DNA of 64,000 nt from assembly GCA_020632755.1 (NCBI GenBank), contig JACKEY010000020.1, forward strand, positions 36,730-100,729, given 5' to 3'. Source of the stretch: Alphaproteobacteria bacterium (lineage in GTDB: Bacteria; Myxococcota_A; UBA796; UBA2385). Every line of letters starts with the position of its first letter. The stretch's first letter is position 1. This document shows positions 1 through 8,832 of the stretch, one piece after another. Under the pieces are notes generated by a model. That model had not been told where the DNA came from and searched no databases. It saw nothing but the letters and a program-made list of their open reading frames with translations. The position numbers and the translations under genes were made by a program.

Positions 1-692
1 ATCTCGCCGGCCCGGGTGGCGATGGCGATGGCCAGGACACAGAGCAGGGCGTTGCCGCCGGCGGTGAGCCAGGTGGTGGACGTCAGGCCCAGCCGGGGCA
101 GCAGGACGAAGCCGGCCAGGCCGGTGCCGACGACGGCGCCGATGGTGTTGGCGCCGTACAGGCGGCCGACGCGCTCGCCGGCGTCGCTGGTGGACGCGCG
201 CTGGGCGTCGTGGGTCTCGGGGCTGGTCGCGAACCGGGCCAGGAAGGGCAGGGTCGCGCCCATGCAGGTCGTGGGCGGCAGCAGCAGGATGCCGAGCAGC
301 ACGAACTGGAAGGAGAAGAAGGCGCCGGGGCTGGGTTCGTTGGCGCGCCAGAACTCGAGGTAGACCGGCTCGACCAGGTCGAGGAGGAAGGGGAAGGCCA
401 GGGCGTAGAGCCCGATGAGCGCTTCGAGGATGGCGTAGGTCAGGATGGGCTTCTTCGCCGTGTCGGCGAAGCGCCCGCCCAGGAAACCGCCGGCGGCCAG
501 GCCGGTCATGAAGGCGGCGAGCACGGTGGCCACGGCGAGCTGGCTGGTGCCGACGACCAGGTGCAGCTGGCGCACCCACAGGGTCTGGTAGACGAGCGAG
601 GTCGCGCCGCTGAACACGAACAGCGGGACCAGGGCCCGCACCGCGTTGCGCTGGCGGAAGGCGAGGGCGTCGTTGTCGGCGGAGGCGCTCAC
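1..692 (-). CDS. Membrane-fused spermidine synthase-like protein, N-terminal part (3' end outside window)
   Basis: The reading frame begins at a GTG at 690-692 and runs off the left edge, so only about 230 N-terminal residues are visible. The peptide has several hydrophobic helices and the phrases FSGATSLVYQTLW, AAFMTGLAAGG and LLPPTTCMGATLPFLAR. These are typical of the transporter-like membrane domain that precedes the aminopropyltransferase domain in fused MFS/spermidine synthase proteins. The catalytic domain would lie beyond the window, so the enzymatic part is inferred from family architecture. The gene is divergent from the TPR gene at 790 with about 97 bp between starts. Confidence 0.7.
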   Translation of the reverse strand, partial: MSASADNDALAFRQRNAVRALVPLFVFSGATSLVYQTLWVRQLHLVVGTSQLAVATVLAAFMTGLAAGGFLGGRFADTAKKPILTYAILEALIGLYALAFPFLLDLVEPVYLEFWRANEPSPGAFFSFQFVLLGILLLPPTTCMGATLPFLARFATSPETHDAQRASTSDAGERVGRLYGANTIGAVVGTGLAGFVLLPRLGLTSTTWLTAGGNALLCVLAIAIATRAGE

Positions 693-789
693 GGCGACCC
701 TGGGGAAGAAGGGGTGGGAGCGGGCCGAGCTTGATAGCCTGCGGACTGTTCTTCCGCCCTGTGTCCCCCTGCCTGTCGGAGCGGCCTCC

Positions 790-2814
790 GTGGCTGACGC
801 CCTCTTCCCCCACCAGAAGCTGGACTGGCTCATCAGCCGCCTCGAGGACAAGGTCCACGAGCGGCCCGACGACCCCCAGGCCCGACTCGAGCTCGCCCGC
901 GCCCTCATCTCCCGCGGGCTGTTCCACAGCGGCATGCGCGACGGCGCCGAGCGCGAGTGCAACCGCGCCTTCGGCACCCTGCGCAAGGTGCTGCAGGAAG
1001 ACCCGGGCAACGCGGAAGCCCACACCCTGGCCGGCCTGGCGCTGCTCGGCATGTCGCGGCCCGAAGGCGCGCTGAAGTACCTGGACCAGGCGCTGCGGCT
1101 GGACCCGGAGCGTGCCGATCTGCGGCTGGCGCTGGGCATGCTGGCCCGCGAACAGGGCGATCTGGGCGCCGCCGTGCGCCAGTGCGAGGGCGCCTGCCGC
1201 AAGGCCCCCGACAGCTGGGAGACCCACACGTCGCTGGCCCGCGCGCTGATGGACCTGGCCCGGTCCCAGGGCTGGCCCCAGCGGCTGGTCGAGCGCAGCC
1301 AGTTCCACCTGGTGCGCGCCCTGCGGCTGGGCGCCCCGCCGGACCAGCAGGCCCCGCTGTTCCGCGACATGGGCATCACCTGCATGCGCACCGGCCGGCA
1401 CCGCGACGCCGAGAAGTTCTTCATCCGCCTGCGCGAGCACGACCGCTTCCGCACCGAAGCCAGCCTGCACCTGGGCCGCGTCGCCTACGAGCTCGGCAAG
1501 TACAACAACGCCATCCAGCACTTCCGCGCCTACCTGCGCGACCGCCCCGAAGACGCCGACGTGCTGGCCCGCGTCGCCATGTGCTGGTTCCAGCTGGGCG
1601 AGTTCAGCCGGGCGCGAGAAGCCTGCAACCAGGCCCTGATGCGCGAGCCCATGCACCTCGAAGCCCGCCAGGCCCTGGGCGCCACCCTGCTCGAAGAAGG
1701 CCAGCCCAACGAAGCCCTGCGCGTGTTCCGCGAGACGCTCAAGGAAGTGCCCGGCTACCTGCCGGCCTACCTCGAGATGGTCCGCACCCGCCGCCGGGGC
1801 GGGGACGGCGGCTGGCTGCAGCAGGCGCTCACGACCGAAGTCCGCAACCACGACCGGCTGCCCCAGGGCGGCCGCAGCGGGGCCCGGACCCTGACCCGCC
1901 AGCGGGTCGGCGTCGTGCTGGACGAGCTCAAGGCGCTGGGCCCCGGCAGCGTCGGCGGCGTGCTGTCCAGCATCGAACACACCCAGGACGAGGGCCTGCG
2001 CTTCCAGCTGTGGGAGTCCGCCTGCGACATGGCCGTCGGGGCCGTGGCCGACCGGGCCAGCAGCCGCCTGCGCGCGGCCGGCACCAGCTACGGGCCGGCG
2101 CTCGGCGCCGAAGCCCTGGCCGGCGCGGGGGCCTTGCCCGACCCGGTGCTGATCGAGGGCCTGAACCTGGACGAGGGCGACATCAAGAAGGCCGCCGTCG
2201 ACCGCTACCCGCCGGCCGACGACGTGCGGAAGCACCGCGAGCAGCTGGCCAAGGAGCGGGATCGCGCCCGGGCCCACCAGGCCATGCTGTTGGTCGCCAT
2301 CGGTGCCCGCCGCAGCGCCGCCGGCAAGGCGCTGCTGCGCGACTGGGCCGAGACCGCCGACCCGGAATTGGCCAGCGCCGCCTGGGCCGCCCTGGCCATG
2401 TACGGCGAGCCCGAAGCCACCCGCCGGCTGCGCGATCGCGCCGTGCAGCGCGGTGCCGTGCCCGTGGTCGAGCGGCTGCTGTCCGGCGTCACCCCGGCCG
2501 CTGGCACCCAGCCCCGCCGGGTCAGCGACGGCGAGCACACCCGCTGCAGCACCTGCGGCCGCGCCCCGCACGAGGTCAGCCACATGATGGCCGGCGGCGA
2601 CAGCGTCATCTGCGACCGCTGCGTCATGCGCATCGCCACCCACCGCCGCAGCATGACCGCGGCCGACGACGCGGTCTGCAACCTGTGCCACCGCACCCAC
2701 TTCGAGGCCGCGGTGTTCACCTACAACGGCCACCAGATCTGCAACCACTGCCTGGAGCTCAGCCTCGGCCTGCTCGAGCGGGAAGAGGTCGATCGTTTCC
2801 TGGCCGAGTGGTGA
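790..2814 (+). CDS. TPR-repeat protein with two C-terminal ClpX-type zinc fingers
   Basis: This 674-residue cytoplasmic-looking protein has no signal peptide. Residues from about 20 to 380 form consecutive tetratricopeptide repeats, for example AHTLAGLALLGMSRPEGALK and EASLHLGRVAYELGKYNNAI. A less regular alpha-helical, possibly HEAT-like, part follows. The C-terminus carries two four-cysteine fingers: C586-x2-C589-x18-C608-x2-C611 and C630-x2-C633-x17-C651-x2-C654. The first has exactly the spacing of the ClpX N-terminal zinc finger and similar filler residues (HEVSHMMAGG). The GTG at 790 was chosen because CGGAG lies eight bases upstream and the TPR homology starts just after it; an upstream in-frame start at 646 would run into the divergent gene. 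The likely role is a protein-interaction scaffold that may bind substrates or partners of a Clp-like machine; this is inference. Confidence 0.8.
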   Translation: MADALFPHQKLDWLISRLEDKVHERPDDPQARLELARALISRGLFHSGMRDGAERECNRAFGTLRKVLQEDPGNAEAHTLAGLALLGMSRPEGALKYLDQALRLDPERADLRLALGMLAREQGDLGAAVRQCEGACRKAPDSWETHTSLARALMDLARSQGWPQRLVERSQFHLVRALRLGAPPDQQAPLFRDMGITCMRTGRHRDAEKFFIRLREHDRFRTEASLHLGRVAYELGKYNNAIQHFRAYLRDRPEDADVLARVAMCWFQLGEFSRAREACNQALMREPMHLEARQALGATLLEEGQPNEALRVFRETLKEVPGYLPAYLEMVRTRRRGGDGGWLQQALTTEVRNHDRLPQGGRSGARTLTRQRVGVVLDELKALGPGSVGGVLSSIEHTQDEGLRFQLWESACDMAVGAVADRASSRLRAAGTSYGPALGAEALAGAGALPDPVLIEGLNLDEGDIKKAAVDRYPPADDVRKHREQLAKERDRARAHQAMLLVAIGARRSAAGKALLRDWAETADPELASAAWAALAMYGEPEATRRLRDRAVQRGAVPVVERLLSGVTPAAGTQPRRVSDGEHTRCSTCGRAPHEVSHMMAGGDSVICDRCVMRIATHRRSMTAADDAVCNLCHRTHFEAAVFTYNGHQICNHCLELSLGLLEREEVDRFLAEW

Positions 2815-2836
2815 GGATGCGTCCGACGGTGCGATC

Positions 2837-3823
2837 GTGACGGCCGCGCGCTTCGCCCGCTTCGCCCGGGTCGACCAGGCGGTCACGCGGGTCCACGAGG
2901 GTGTGCTCGCCTGGACGCGGAGCGTCCTCCAGGACGCCGGCATCGGTGACGTGGATGTGCGGGACGCCTTCTCGCTCGCGGGCGACACGGAACCACACGT
3001 GGTGGTCCACCCCCTCCGGGTCGCTTCCGGGCTGGTCGAAGAGCGCCAGGGCCGCCCCGTCCAGCTGCTCGGCACCGTGCATGCGCCGGACCGTACGGTG
3101 CCGAGGGGGGACTCGCCCGTGGCACTCCTCGCTCGGGTGATGTCAGAGGTGACGATCGCTCTGTACGCAGGCGCGGGCGGCGGCGCCCCTGGCCACGCTC
3201 CCGCCGGCCCGCGGGCGCTCAGGCCGCTCGCCGAGCTGCCCGAGCCCCTGCGAGCCTGGCTGGAGGCCCAGGACGGCCCCGGATGGGTGGTGGACGGGCC
3301 GAAGCCGGGCAGGTTCGGGAGTCTTCCGTCGCTCTTGTGGCGCCCGGGGATCGCCAGCTCCGTCCACTACCTGCTCGCGGGCGCGGCGGCGGCCGACACC
3401 CGCGGCGGGACCGCCGCCACGACAGGCCTGCTGTCGGCGCTCTCCGTCGTCGCGACGGCGGCCAGGCTCGACGGGACGCTGTCGGTGGACCTGCCGGCTC
3501 CCTGGGCCCAGCCTGCGCTGCTGGCCGGCTACCTCGGCGTCCTGGCACGGTCCCTCGAGGAAGACCCCGCCGCTCGGAGCCGCCTCCCAGCCGAGCTGGG
3601 TCCTGATGTGCCGTCCCTGCTGCGCGAGGCGGCCGGGGTCGTCGTCACGCCCCACCCGCCCCACGAGGTCTCGCTGGAGCCGACCCAGGATCTCGGCGAT
3701 GACGAGCGCGTCCGCCTGATGCAGGTCCTCGGGCGTCCGCTGATGGGCGCGCCGGGTTTCCAGGTCGGCATCCACGTGGCGGAGCAAATCGAGTTCCAGC
3801 CGGCCGCAACCGTGCACCCGTAG
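2837..3823 (+). CDS. Hypothetical protein, possibly DUF4255/Pvc16-like
   Basis: This 328-residue protein starts at a GTG 22 bases after the TPR gene, so the two are probably cotranscribed. There is no signal peptide, membrane helix or recognisable catalytic motif. A central segment (SVHYLLAGAAA) and a C-terminal segment (LGDDERVRLMQVLGRPL) loosely recall the DUF4255/Pvc16 proteins of contractile injection systems. The next gene looks like a tail assembly chaperone, which supports that reading a little. The similarity is too weak to name the family, so the gene is best treated as unknown. Confidence 0.6.
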   Translation: MTAARFARFARVDQAVTRVHEGVLAWTRSVLQDAGIGDVDVRDAFSLAGDTEPHVVVHPLRVASGLVEERQGRPVQLLGTVHAPDRTVPRGDSPVALLARVMSEVTIALYAGAGGGAPGHAPAGPRALRPLAELPEPLRAWLEAQDGPGWVVDGPKPGRFGSLPSLLWRPGIASSVHYLLAGAAAADTRGGTAATTGLLSALSVVATAARLDGTLSVDLPAPWAQPALLAGYLGVLARSLEEDPAARSRLPAELGPDVPSLLREAAGVVVTPHPPHEVSLEPTQDLGDDERVRLMQVLGRPLMGAPGFQVGIHVAEQIEFQPAATVHP

Positions 3824-3915
3824 GCGCGCTGCGGTCGTCGCGCACGCCCGGCCGCCTCGTCTACGCTGGCGGGGGTCCACAGCGACCCGGTCCCCACTTC
3901 CCCGGAGTCGCCTGC

Positions 3916-4260
3916 ATGGCCTCCCCCGAGATCCCGTCCTACCGGATGACGGTCGAGCTGCCCGTGGGCTTCCTCGACCCCAAGGGTACGCGCCAGACCG
4001 CCGCCGAGGTCCGCGCCGTCACTGGCGCCGACGAGCTGTACATCGGCATGTCGCGCGAGTACACCGAGCACCCCAACGACATGGTCTACAAGATGCTGCT
4101 GCTGGGCCGCTGCGTGACCCGGCTGGGCGACGAGACCATCGTCACCCTGTCCAACGTGCAGCAGCTGCACGCTCGCGACCTCCAGACGCTCGAGCGCGCC
4201 ATCTACACGCTGACCTACGGATCGGACGCCCTGCCCGACGACGAGTCGCCGGGGGGGTGA
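3916..4260 (+). CDS. Phage tail assembly chaperone-like protein
   Basis: This small protein has 114 residues. The pattern of a short N-terminal ELPVGFLDPKGTRQTAAEVR segment, then LLLGRCVTRLGD, then LHARDLQTLERAIYTLTYG resembles the tail assembly proteins (Mu gp41/T4-like group) found in tailed phages and extracellular contractile injection systems. In those, the segments read roughly as Leu-Pro-x-Gly-Tyr/Phe-x-Asp, Leu-Leu-x-Arg-x-Val-Thr-x-Leu-Gly and Asp-x-x-x-Leu-x-x-x-Ile/Leu. No sheath, tube, spike or baseplate gene is nearby, so it is an orphan copy, a remnant or a repurposed protein. The ATG at 3916 follows a possible TACGCT -10 box at 3862. Family assignment is by eye only. Confidence 0.6.
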   Translation: MASPEIPSYRMTVELPVGFLDPKGTRQTAAEVRAVTGADELYIGMSREYTEHPNDMVYKMLLLGRCVTRLGDETIVTLSNVQQLHARDLQTLERAIYTLTYGSDALPDDESPGG

Positions 4261-4280
4261 CAGGCCGACCGAGGGGTCTG

Positions 4281-4307
4281 GGTAGGCGAGGCCCGACGCC
4301 TCGAAGC
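4281..4307. repeat. Short dispersed palindromic repeat, copy 1
   Basis: The segment begins GGTAGGCGA and ends CGCCTCGAAGC. AGGCG and CGCCT can pair as a short hairpin. A second copy with the same flanks but a shorter middle is at 11833-11857. Both are intergenic. Confidence 0.5.
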
Positions 4308-4324
4308 AGAGCGGAACGGCGGTT

Positions 4325-4342
4325 CCGGGGGCTGAGCCCCGG
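4325..4342. terminator. Candidate hairpin after the tail-chaperone-like gene
   Basis: CCGGGG and CCCCGG face each other around a six-base loop (GCTGAG), giving a very stable short hairpin 64 bases after the stop at 4260. There is no T tract. It may act as a factor-dependent terminator or mRNA 3' stabiliser. Confidence 0.4.
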
Positions 4343-4399
4343 GGGCGGTCTGCGGGCGCGGCTGCAGCGCTATGTTGTGGGCCTTGCTTGGAGGCCCGG

Positions 4400-4900
4400 A
4401 TGCTCGCGGCCATGTGGTTCATCGGCGTCGCGCTCGCAGACGTCGAGATCGTGTCGGTCGACGCGACCCCCGCGACCTGCACGCCGGATGCGGAGCTCAC
4501 GCTGACCGTCGAGGTCGCGTCGGATGGCGACGAGCCGTCCTTTGCGTGGACGCCGGACGCCGGGCTGGCCAGCCAGGGCGAAGGCGCCATCGAGCCGGCG
4601 TCCGACGCGGTCGCGACGATGCAGTGCCCGTCGTGCCCGCCGGGGGAAGACGGCGACGTCTACACCGTGCTGGTGCAGGTCGCGGACCCCGCAGGGCAGG
4701 CCGCCTTCGCGAGCGTGGAGATCCCCATGGACTGCGCCCTCCCCGACGACCCGAAGGGGTGCAGCGTCGCGCCCGGCGCGGGGGCGCTGGGTGGGCTGTG
4801 GCTTGCGGCGCTGGGGTGGGTGCGGCGGCGGTCTACTCCCCGATCCCCCACACCCCCGCCTCCTCGTCCCGGTAGATCGGCGCGCCAAGCTGCGCGGTGA
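4400..4900 (+). CDS. Secreted protein with MYXO-CTERM-like tail
   Basis: This is a 166-residue exported protein. The ATG at 4400 is preceded by GGAGG at 4390-4394 with five-base spacing, and the first residues (MLAAMWFIGVALAD) look like a short signal peptide. The middle is a small beta-rich, Ig-like region (ELTLTVEVASDGDEPSFAWT) with paired cysteines in CPSCPP. The end, KGCSVAPGAGALGGLWLAAL followed by GWVRRR, matches the Gly-Cys, membrane helix and Arg-cluster layout of MYXO-CTERM sorting signals, then adds about 28 Pro/Arg-rich residues. Its last 68 bases overlap the convergent gene ending at 4833. The likely role is as a surface-anchored protein of unknown function. Confidence 0.7.
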   Translation: MLAAMWFIGVALADVEIVSVDATPATCTPDAELTLTVEVASDGDEPSFAWTPDAGLASQGEGAIEPASDAVATMQCPSCPPGEDGDVYTVLVQVADPAGQAAFASVEIPMDCALPDDPKGCSVAPGAGALGGLWLAALGWVRRRSTPRSPTPPPPRPGRSARQAAR

Positions 4901-6302
4901 GCGCCTCCTCGGGCACCGCCTCTCCTCGCGCGACCACCAGCACGTAGCGGAAGTCGGCGTCGCGCAGGGCCTGGAGGGTGGCCGCCTCGACTTCATCCCC
5001 GCGGGTCCAGGCCCGGGCCTCGTGCAGCAGCGGAGGCTCGTCGGGCCGCAAGCCCTGCAGGATGGGACGCCCATGGGCGTGCACGATGGCCAGGGGCTGC
5101 AGCACGCCGCCGGTCAGGTCGACGACGGCGCCATCGGGCTGGGTGGCGATCCAGGTGGCGGCGGCGAGGCCCGGGGGCGGACCGACGGTGGGCCAGCCGA
5201 CGGCGAGCCAGCTGGCGCGGGCCATGGGCAGGGCCAGCAGCGCGGCCAGCAGCGGGGTGGCGGAGGGCAGGCGGCCCAGCGCCAGGGAGAGGGGCACGGC
5301 CAGCAGGGGCGCGAGCAGCATGGCGTGCCGGACGGGGTGGTGCATGCGCGACAGGCCGGGCAGCTGGAGCAGCCAGGCCACGGGAGAGGGGAAGAGGGCG
5401 ACCTTGCCGAGCGCCCAGGTCGGGGAGGGGCCGAGGGCCAGGGCGAGGAGGAGGCCGATCGCCGCGAGCCAGCGCCAGCGCTTCGTCGCGCCGGCGGCGA
5501 CGGCTCCGGCGAGGAGGACCGGGTTCATGCGGAAGCGCTCGGGGACCAGGTCCAGGCCCAGCAGGCCGGACAGGGGCAGCGAGGTGTGGCCGGCGGGTGG
5601 CGTGTTGCCGACGGCCTGGCTCCAGCTGGGGACGAGCCAGGCGACATAGGCGGCCATCGGCACCAGGGCGGTGAACAGGCGCGGGTCGAAGCGCAGGATC
5701 AGGGCGACGACGCCGACGGCCAGGCCCGCGTAGACGTAGCAGGCGCCCTGCAGCCCGATGAGCAGGCCGGCCCAGGCCGAGCGCCCGCGCAGGTGCAGGC
5801 CGAGGCCGAGCAGGCCGGGCCACAGCAAGCCGGAGATGGTGCGCCCGCCGGCGACCTCGTGCTGCATCACCGGGCAGGCGGCGACCAGCAGGCCGGCGGC
5901 CGCGGCGGCCGGCGCGCGGGCCCCGGCGGCGCGACACAGCCAGGTGGCGGCCAGCACGTTGCCCAGGTGGATGCACAGCTGCCACAGGTTGATGCCCAGC
6001 GGGAAGGGCAGCGCCGACAGCAGCGGACCCAGCAGCCAGGCGTCCCAGGGGTTCGGGAAGTTGGCGCGCCAGTCCGCGCCGCCGACCGGGTGGCGCAGCA
6101 GCGCGGCGGCGCCGTCCAGATCGGGGCTGGCCTGCAGCATCCACCAGGTGCCCAGGAAGTCCATGTGCGACCAGGCGGTCTCGGGCCCCCAGAACCGGGT
6201 GCGCAGGTCGGCGGCCGGTCCGGTGGCCAGCACCAGGGCCCCGACGGCGACGACGGCCAGGGCCAGGGCGGTGTGCAGCGCTTCGCGACGGGCTTCGGGC
6301 AC
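4833..6302 (-). CDS. Polytopic membrane protein, GT-C/GT39-like
   Basis: This 489-residue protein has roughly ten or more hydrophobic helices, short charged loops and a soluble C-terminal part of about 110 residues. The layout resembles bacterial GT-C-fold membrane glycosyltransferases that use polyprenyl-linked sugars: an early periplasmic loop, tandem helices, then a C-terminal soluble domain. A clear early loop Asp-Glu or Glu-Glu pair could not be identified, so enzymatic activity is not shown. It diverges from the GT-C-like run at 6353-10207 with only 50 bp between starts, which suggests a shared function in building a surface glycan. Confidence 0.65.
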   Translation of the reverse strand: MPEARREALHTALALAVVAVGALVLATGPAADLRTRFWGPETAWSHMDFLGTWWMLQASPDLDGAAALLRHPVGGADWRANFPNPWDAWLLGPLLSALPFPLGINLWQLCIHLGNVLAATWLCRAAGARAPAAAAAGLLVAACPVMQHEVAGGRTISGLLWPGLLGLGLHLRGRSAWAGLLIGLQGACYVYAGLAVGVVALILRFDPRLFTALVPMAAYVAWLVPSWSQAVGNTPPAGHTSLPLSGLLGLDLVPERFRMNPVLLAGAVAAGATKRWRWLAAIGLLLALALGPSPTWALGKVALFPSPVAWLLQLPGLSRMHHPVRHAMLLAPLLAVPLSLALGRLPSATPLLAALLALPMARASWLAVGWPTVGPPPGLAAATWIATQPDGAVVDLTGGVLQPLAIVHAHGRPILQGLRPDEPPLLHEARAWTRGDEVEAATLQALRDADFRYVLVVARGEAVPEEALTAQLGAPIYRDEEAGVWGIGE

Positions 6303-6352
6303 GACGGCATCGTACAGGCGCGCCCGCCGCGGAGAGCAGTACAGTCCCGGGC

Positions 6353-7627
6353 ATGGCTTCGCCCTCGCGCATCACGGACGACCGGCGGCTGGCGCTGGGG
6401 CTCGGCCTGCTGACGCTGGGGGCGCTGGGGATCCGGCTGTGGCTGGTCGCCTGGGACCGGCTGCTGGTGCCGGCCACGCCGGGCGGGGCCTTCCCGCCGC
6501 TGTCGGTCTTCGACGGGCACGAGCGGGGCTATGTGCGCGCCTTCCTGGGCCAGGCGCCGGACCCCAGCATGCAGGCGGTGCCGGCGCTGACGGCGGCCTG
6601 GGGCCTGCTGGGCCGGGTCACCGACGATGTGCGGGTGCTGGTCGGGCTGTGCTGCCTGATGGGGGCGCTGTGCGTGCCGCTGGTCGGGCGCTGGGCGGCG
6701 CATCGCTTCGGCACGGCGGCGGGCCTGTGGGCGGCGGCCTGCCTGGCGTTGCTGCCCGAGCACGCGGCGTGGAGCACCAGCGCCTACACGGTGATCCCGG
6801 CCCAGCTGCTGCTGGTCGCGGGGCTGACGGCGCAGGACAAGCGGGTCGCGACCCTGTGGCTGTCGCTGGCGGCCTGCGTGCGGCCGGAAGTGGCGCTGTT
6901 CGGCCTGGCGCGAGGCTGGGCGGGGCTGTTCCCGCTGGGCGTCGGGCTGTTCTGGCTGTCGCGGCTGGCCGCGCCGCACCTGGGCGACCCCGTGGTGGCG
7001 GTGATGGTGAACCTGCCGATGGTGGCCTTCATCGGGCCGCCGGTGCTGCTGGTGGGCCTGCTGTCGCTGCTGCCGGGGGACACGGCCCGCAAGGCCTGGC
7101 CGCTGCTGGCCTTCGTGCTGGCGGTGCACGTCGGGACGGCGGCCTTCTTCGACCAGGGGCCGCGGCACGAGCTGATCGGCGGGGCGGCGGCCTGCGTGCT
7201 GGTCGGCGCGGCGGCAGTGCGCTGGAAGCACGTGCCCGGCGTCATCGCGGTGGCCGGCCTGGCGCTGTCGCTGGTGCAGCTGAAGGGGATCGTGCACAGC
7301 CCACGGCCGGTGCCGCCGGCGGCCGAGGGCCGGCTGGACCGCGGGGCCGTGCCTGCCGGCTGTGTCGAGGTGAGCGACGAGCCGCCGATCCCGGACCAGC
7401 CGATCCCGAGCCACGTGCTGGTCGGGCGGGGGATCCCCCACGGCGACTGCATGCTGTGGGGCGAGGACCCGCAGCACGGCGCCTGGAGCAGCCGGGGCCT
7501 GCGCCCGCGGGCGCTGCGCATGCACACGCTCTACCGGCTGACGGTCGAGGCGGAGCGCATCGACGGCATCCGCCTGTACCGGCTGGAGCCGCGGTGGCCG
7601 TGGGTGTGGGGAGAGGGGCCCGAGTGA
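6353..7627 (+). CDS. Polytopic membrane protein, GT-C-like, first of three
   Basis: This 424-residue membrane protein has an N-terminal helix, a periplasmic-looking loop (FDGHERGYVRAFLG) containing acidic and aromatic residues, multiple following helices and a soluble C-terminal tail ending IRLYRLEPRW. The arrangement resembles GT39/DUF-type glycosyltransferases of GT-C fold. A TACAGT hexamer at 6340-6345 lies only seven bases before the ATG, so the transcript may be leaderless. Its stop overlaps the GTG of the next gene (GTGA at 7624-7627), indicating translational coupling. The substrate cannot be told from the sequence. Confidence 0.7.
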   Translation: MASPSRITDDRRLALGLGLLTLGALGIRLWLVAWDRLLVPATPGGAFPPLSVFDGHERGYVRAFLGQAPDPSMQAVPALTAAWGLLGRVTDDVRVLVGLCCLMGALCVPLVGRWAAHRFGTAAGLWAAACLALLPEHAAWSTSAYTVIPAQLLLVAGLTAQDKRVATLWLSLAACVRPEVALFGLARGWAGLFPLGVGLFWLSRLAAPHLGDPVVAVMVNLPMVAFIGPPVLLVGLLSLLPGDTARKAWPLLAFVLAVHVGTAAFFDQGPRHELIGGAAACVLVGAAAVRWKHVPGVIAVAGLALSLVQLKGIVHSPRPVPPAAEGRLDRGAVPAGCVEVSDEPPIPDQPIPSHVLVGRGIPHGDCMLWGEDPQHGAWSSRGLRPRALRMHTLYRLTVEAERIDGIRLYRLEPRWPWVWGEGPE

Positions 7628-8832
7628 AGCCCCTGCACGAAGCCCTCGCCCTGTGCGCGACCAGCCTCCTCCTCCGGGTCGCTGCTGCCTGGGCCCTCGG
7701 CCAGGGCGCGCCCTTCGGTCCCGACGGCACCGGCGTCGAGGCGTCGGTCCACCTCCCCGGGCACCCCTACCCACTGCACGTCGCGATGGTCGCGGCCCTC
7801 GGCTCGGCGCGCACGGTGTCGGTGCTGGCCGGCGCGCTCACCAGCCCGCTGCTGTGGCTGTGGGGCCGCCGCGTCGGGCTGGGCGGAGTCGGGGGCTGGC
7901 TGCATGCGGCGCTGCCCGTCGCGGTGCTCACGGGGGCGCTGTCGGCGGGCGATGCGCCGGCGGCCTTCGTGGTCACGGCGGGGCTGGCGCTGTCGACCGC
8001 CCCGCGGCGGCCGGTGCAGGCGCTCGGAGGCGTGCTCGCGGTGGCGGCGCTGGCCGTGAAGCCCATCGCGCTGCCGCTGCTGGTGCTGCTGGTGGTGCGG
8101 CCCTGGGCGCTGTTGGGCGCGGTGCTGGCCCTGCCGCTGGCCGCCCGCTGGCTGACGCCGCTGTTGCAGCCCATCGCGGGCGGGGGCCTGCTGGGCAGCT
8201 GGTGGCTGGGCAGCCAGGGGGCGCCTCCGGCGGTGGACGCGCTGCCCGGCTGGCTGGCGACGGGTGTGCACGCCCTGGGTGCCGCCGAGCTGTGGGCGCT
8301 GGCGCCGCTGCTGGTGCTGGCCGTGGCCGCCGCCGCACGGGATCTGCCCCGCGGCCTGCGGCTGGCGGCGGCCGGGCCCCTGGTCGCCGGGCTCGCGGTG
8401 GCCTGCCTGATGGGGGACCGGGTCGAGCCCCGGTACCTGGGCGGGGCCGTGATCGCCGCGCTGCCCTTCGTCGGCGCGCTGGTGCGGTGGCGGAGCGCGG
8501 CCCTGCTGCTGCTGCCGCTGTCGGTGGCGCTGGTCACGCAGCTGGGCGCCGAGCGGGCCCGCCGCGACGCGGGGGCGGTGGTCCCCGCGCTGCCGGTGCT
8601 GCCCTGGCCGGCGGTCGGCGCGGGCGAGCTGTTCGCCCAGTGCAGCACCGACGACGCGACGGTCCTGCGGCAGACCGCGGCCCGGCTGGCCGAGACCCTG
8701 CCCCCGGGCGCGGAGATCCAGGTGGTGCGCCGCCGCGACGGGCGCGAGGGCGAGCTGTCCTGGCCGCTGCAGGTCGCGCGGCCGGACGTCGTCGTGACCC
8801 CGGTCCCCGAGGGCACCGATGGCGCGTATTGA
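7624..8832 (+). CDS. Polytopic membrane protein, GT-C-like, second of three
   Basis: This 402-residue protein is rich in Leu/Ala/Val helices (for example LPLLVLLVVRPWALLGAVLA) with a short polar C-terminal domain ending DVVVTPVPEGTDGAY. The GTG at 7624 was chosen because it overlaps the TGA of the upstream gene. The much longer open frame that extends back to 5758 is antisense to the 4833-6302 gene and is an artefact of GC-rich DNA. The C-terminus overlaps the next start by 14 bases. It probably works with its neighbours at 6353 and 8819 in a membrane glycosylation or polymer-export step; this is inference from clustering and topology. Confidence 0.65.
   Translation: MKPLHEALALCATSLLLRVAAAWALGQGAPFGPDGTGVEASVHLPGHPYPLHVAMVAALGSARTVSVLAGALTSPLLWLWGRRVGLGGVGGWLHAALPVAVLTGALSAGDAPAAFVVTAGLALSTAPRRPVQALGGVLAVAALAVKPIALPLLVLLVVRPWALLGAVLALPLAARWLTPLLQPIAGGGLLGSWWLGSQGAPPAVDALPGWLATGVHALGAAELWALAPLLVLAVAAAARDLPRGLRLAAAGPLVAGLAVACLMGDRVEPRYLGGAVIAALPFVGALVRWRSAALLLLPLSVALVTQLGAERARRDAGAVVPALPVLPWPAVGAGELFAQCSTDDATVLRQTAARLAETLPPGAEIQVVRRRDGREGELSWPLQVARPDVVVTPVPEGTDGAY

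Noticed and set aside
4524..6413. A 629-codon plus-strand frame opposite the GT-C-like gene
   Set aside because: Its product is Gly/Gln/Arg-rich with no folded pattern, while the minus strand gives a clean polytopic membrane protein.
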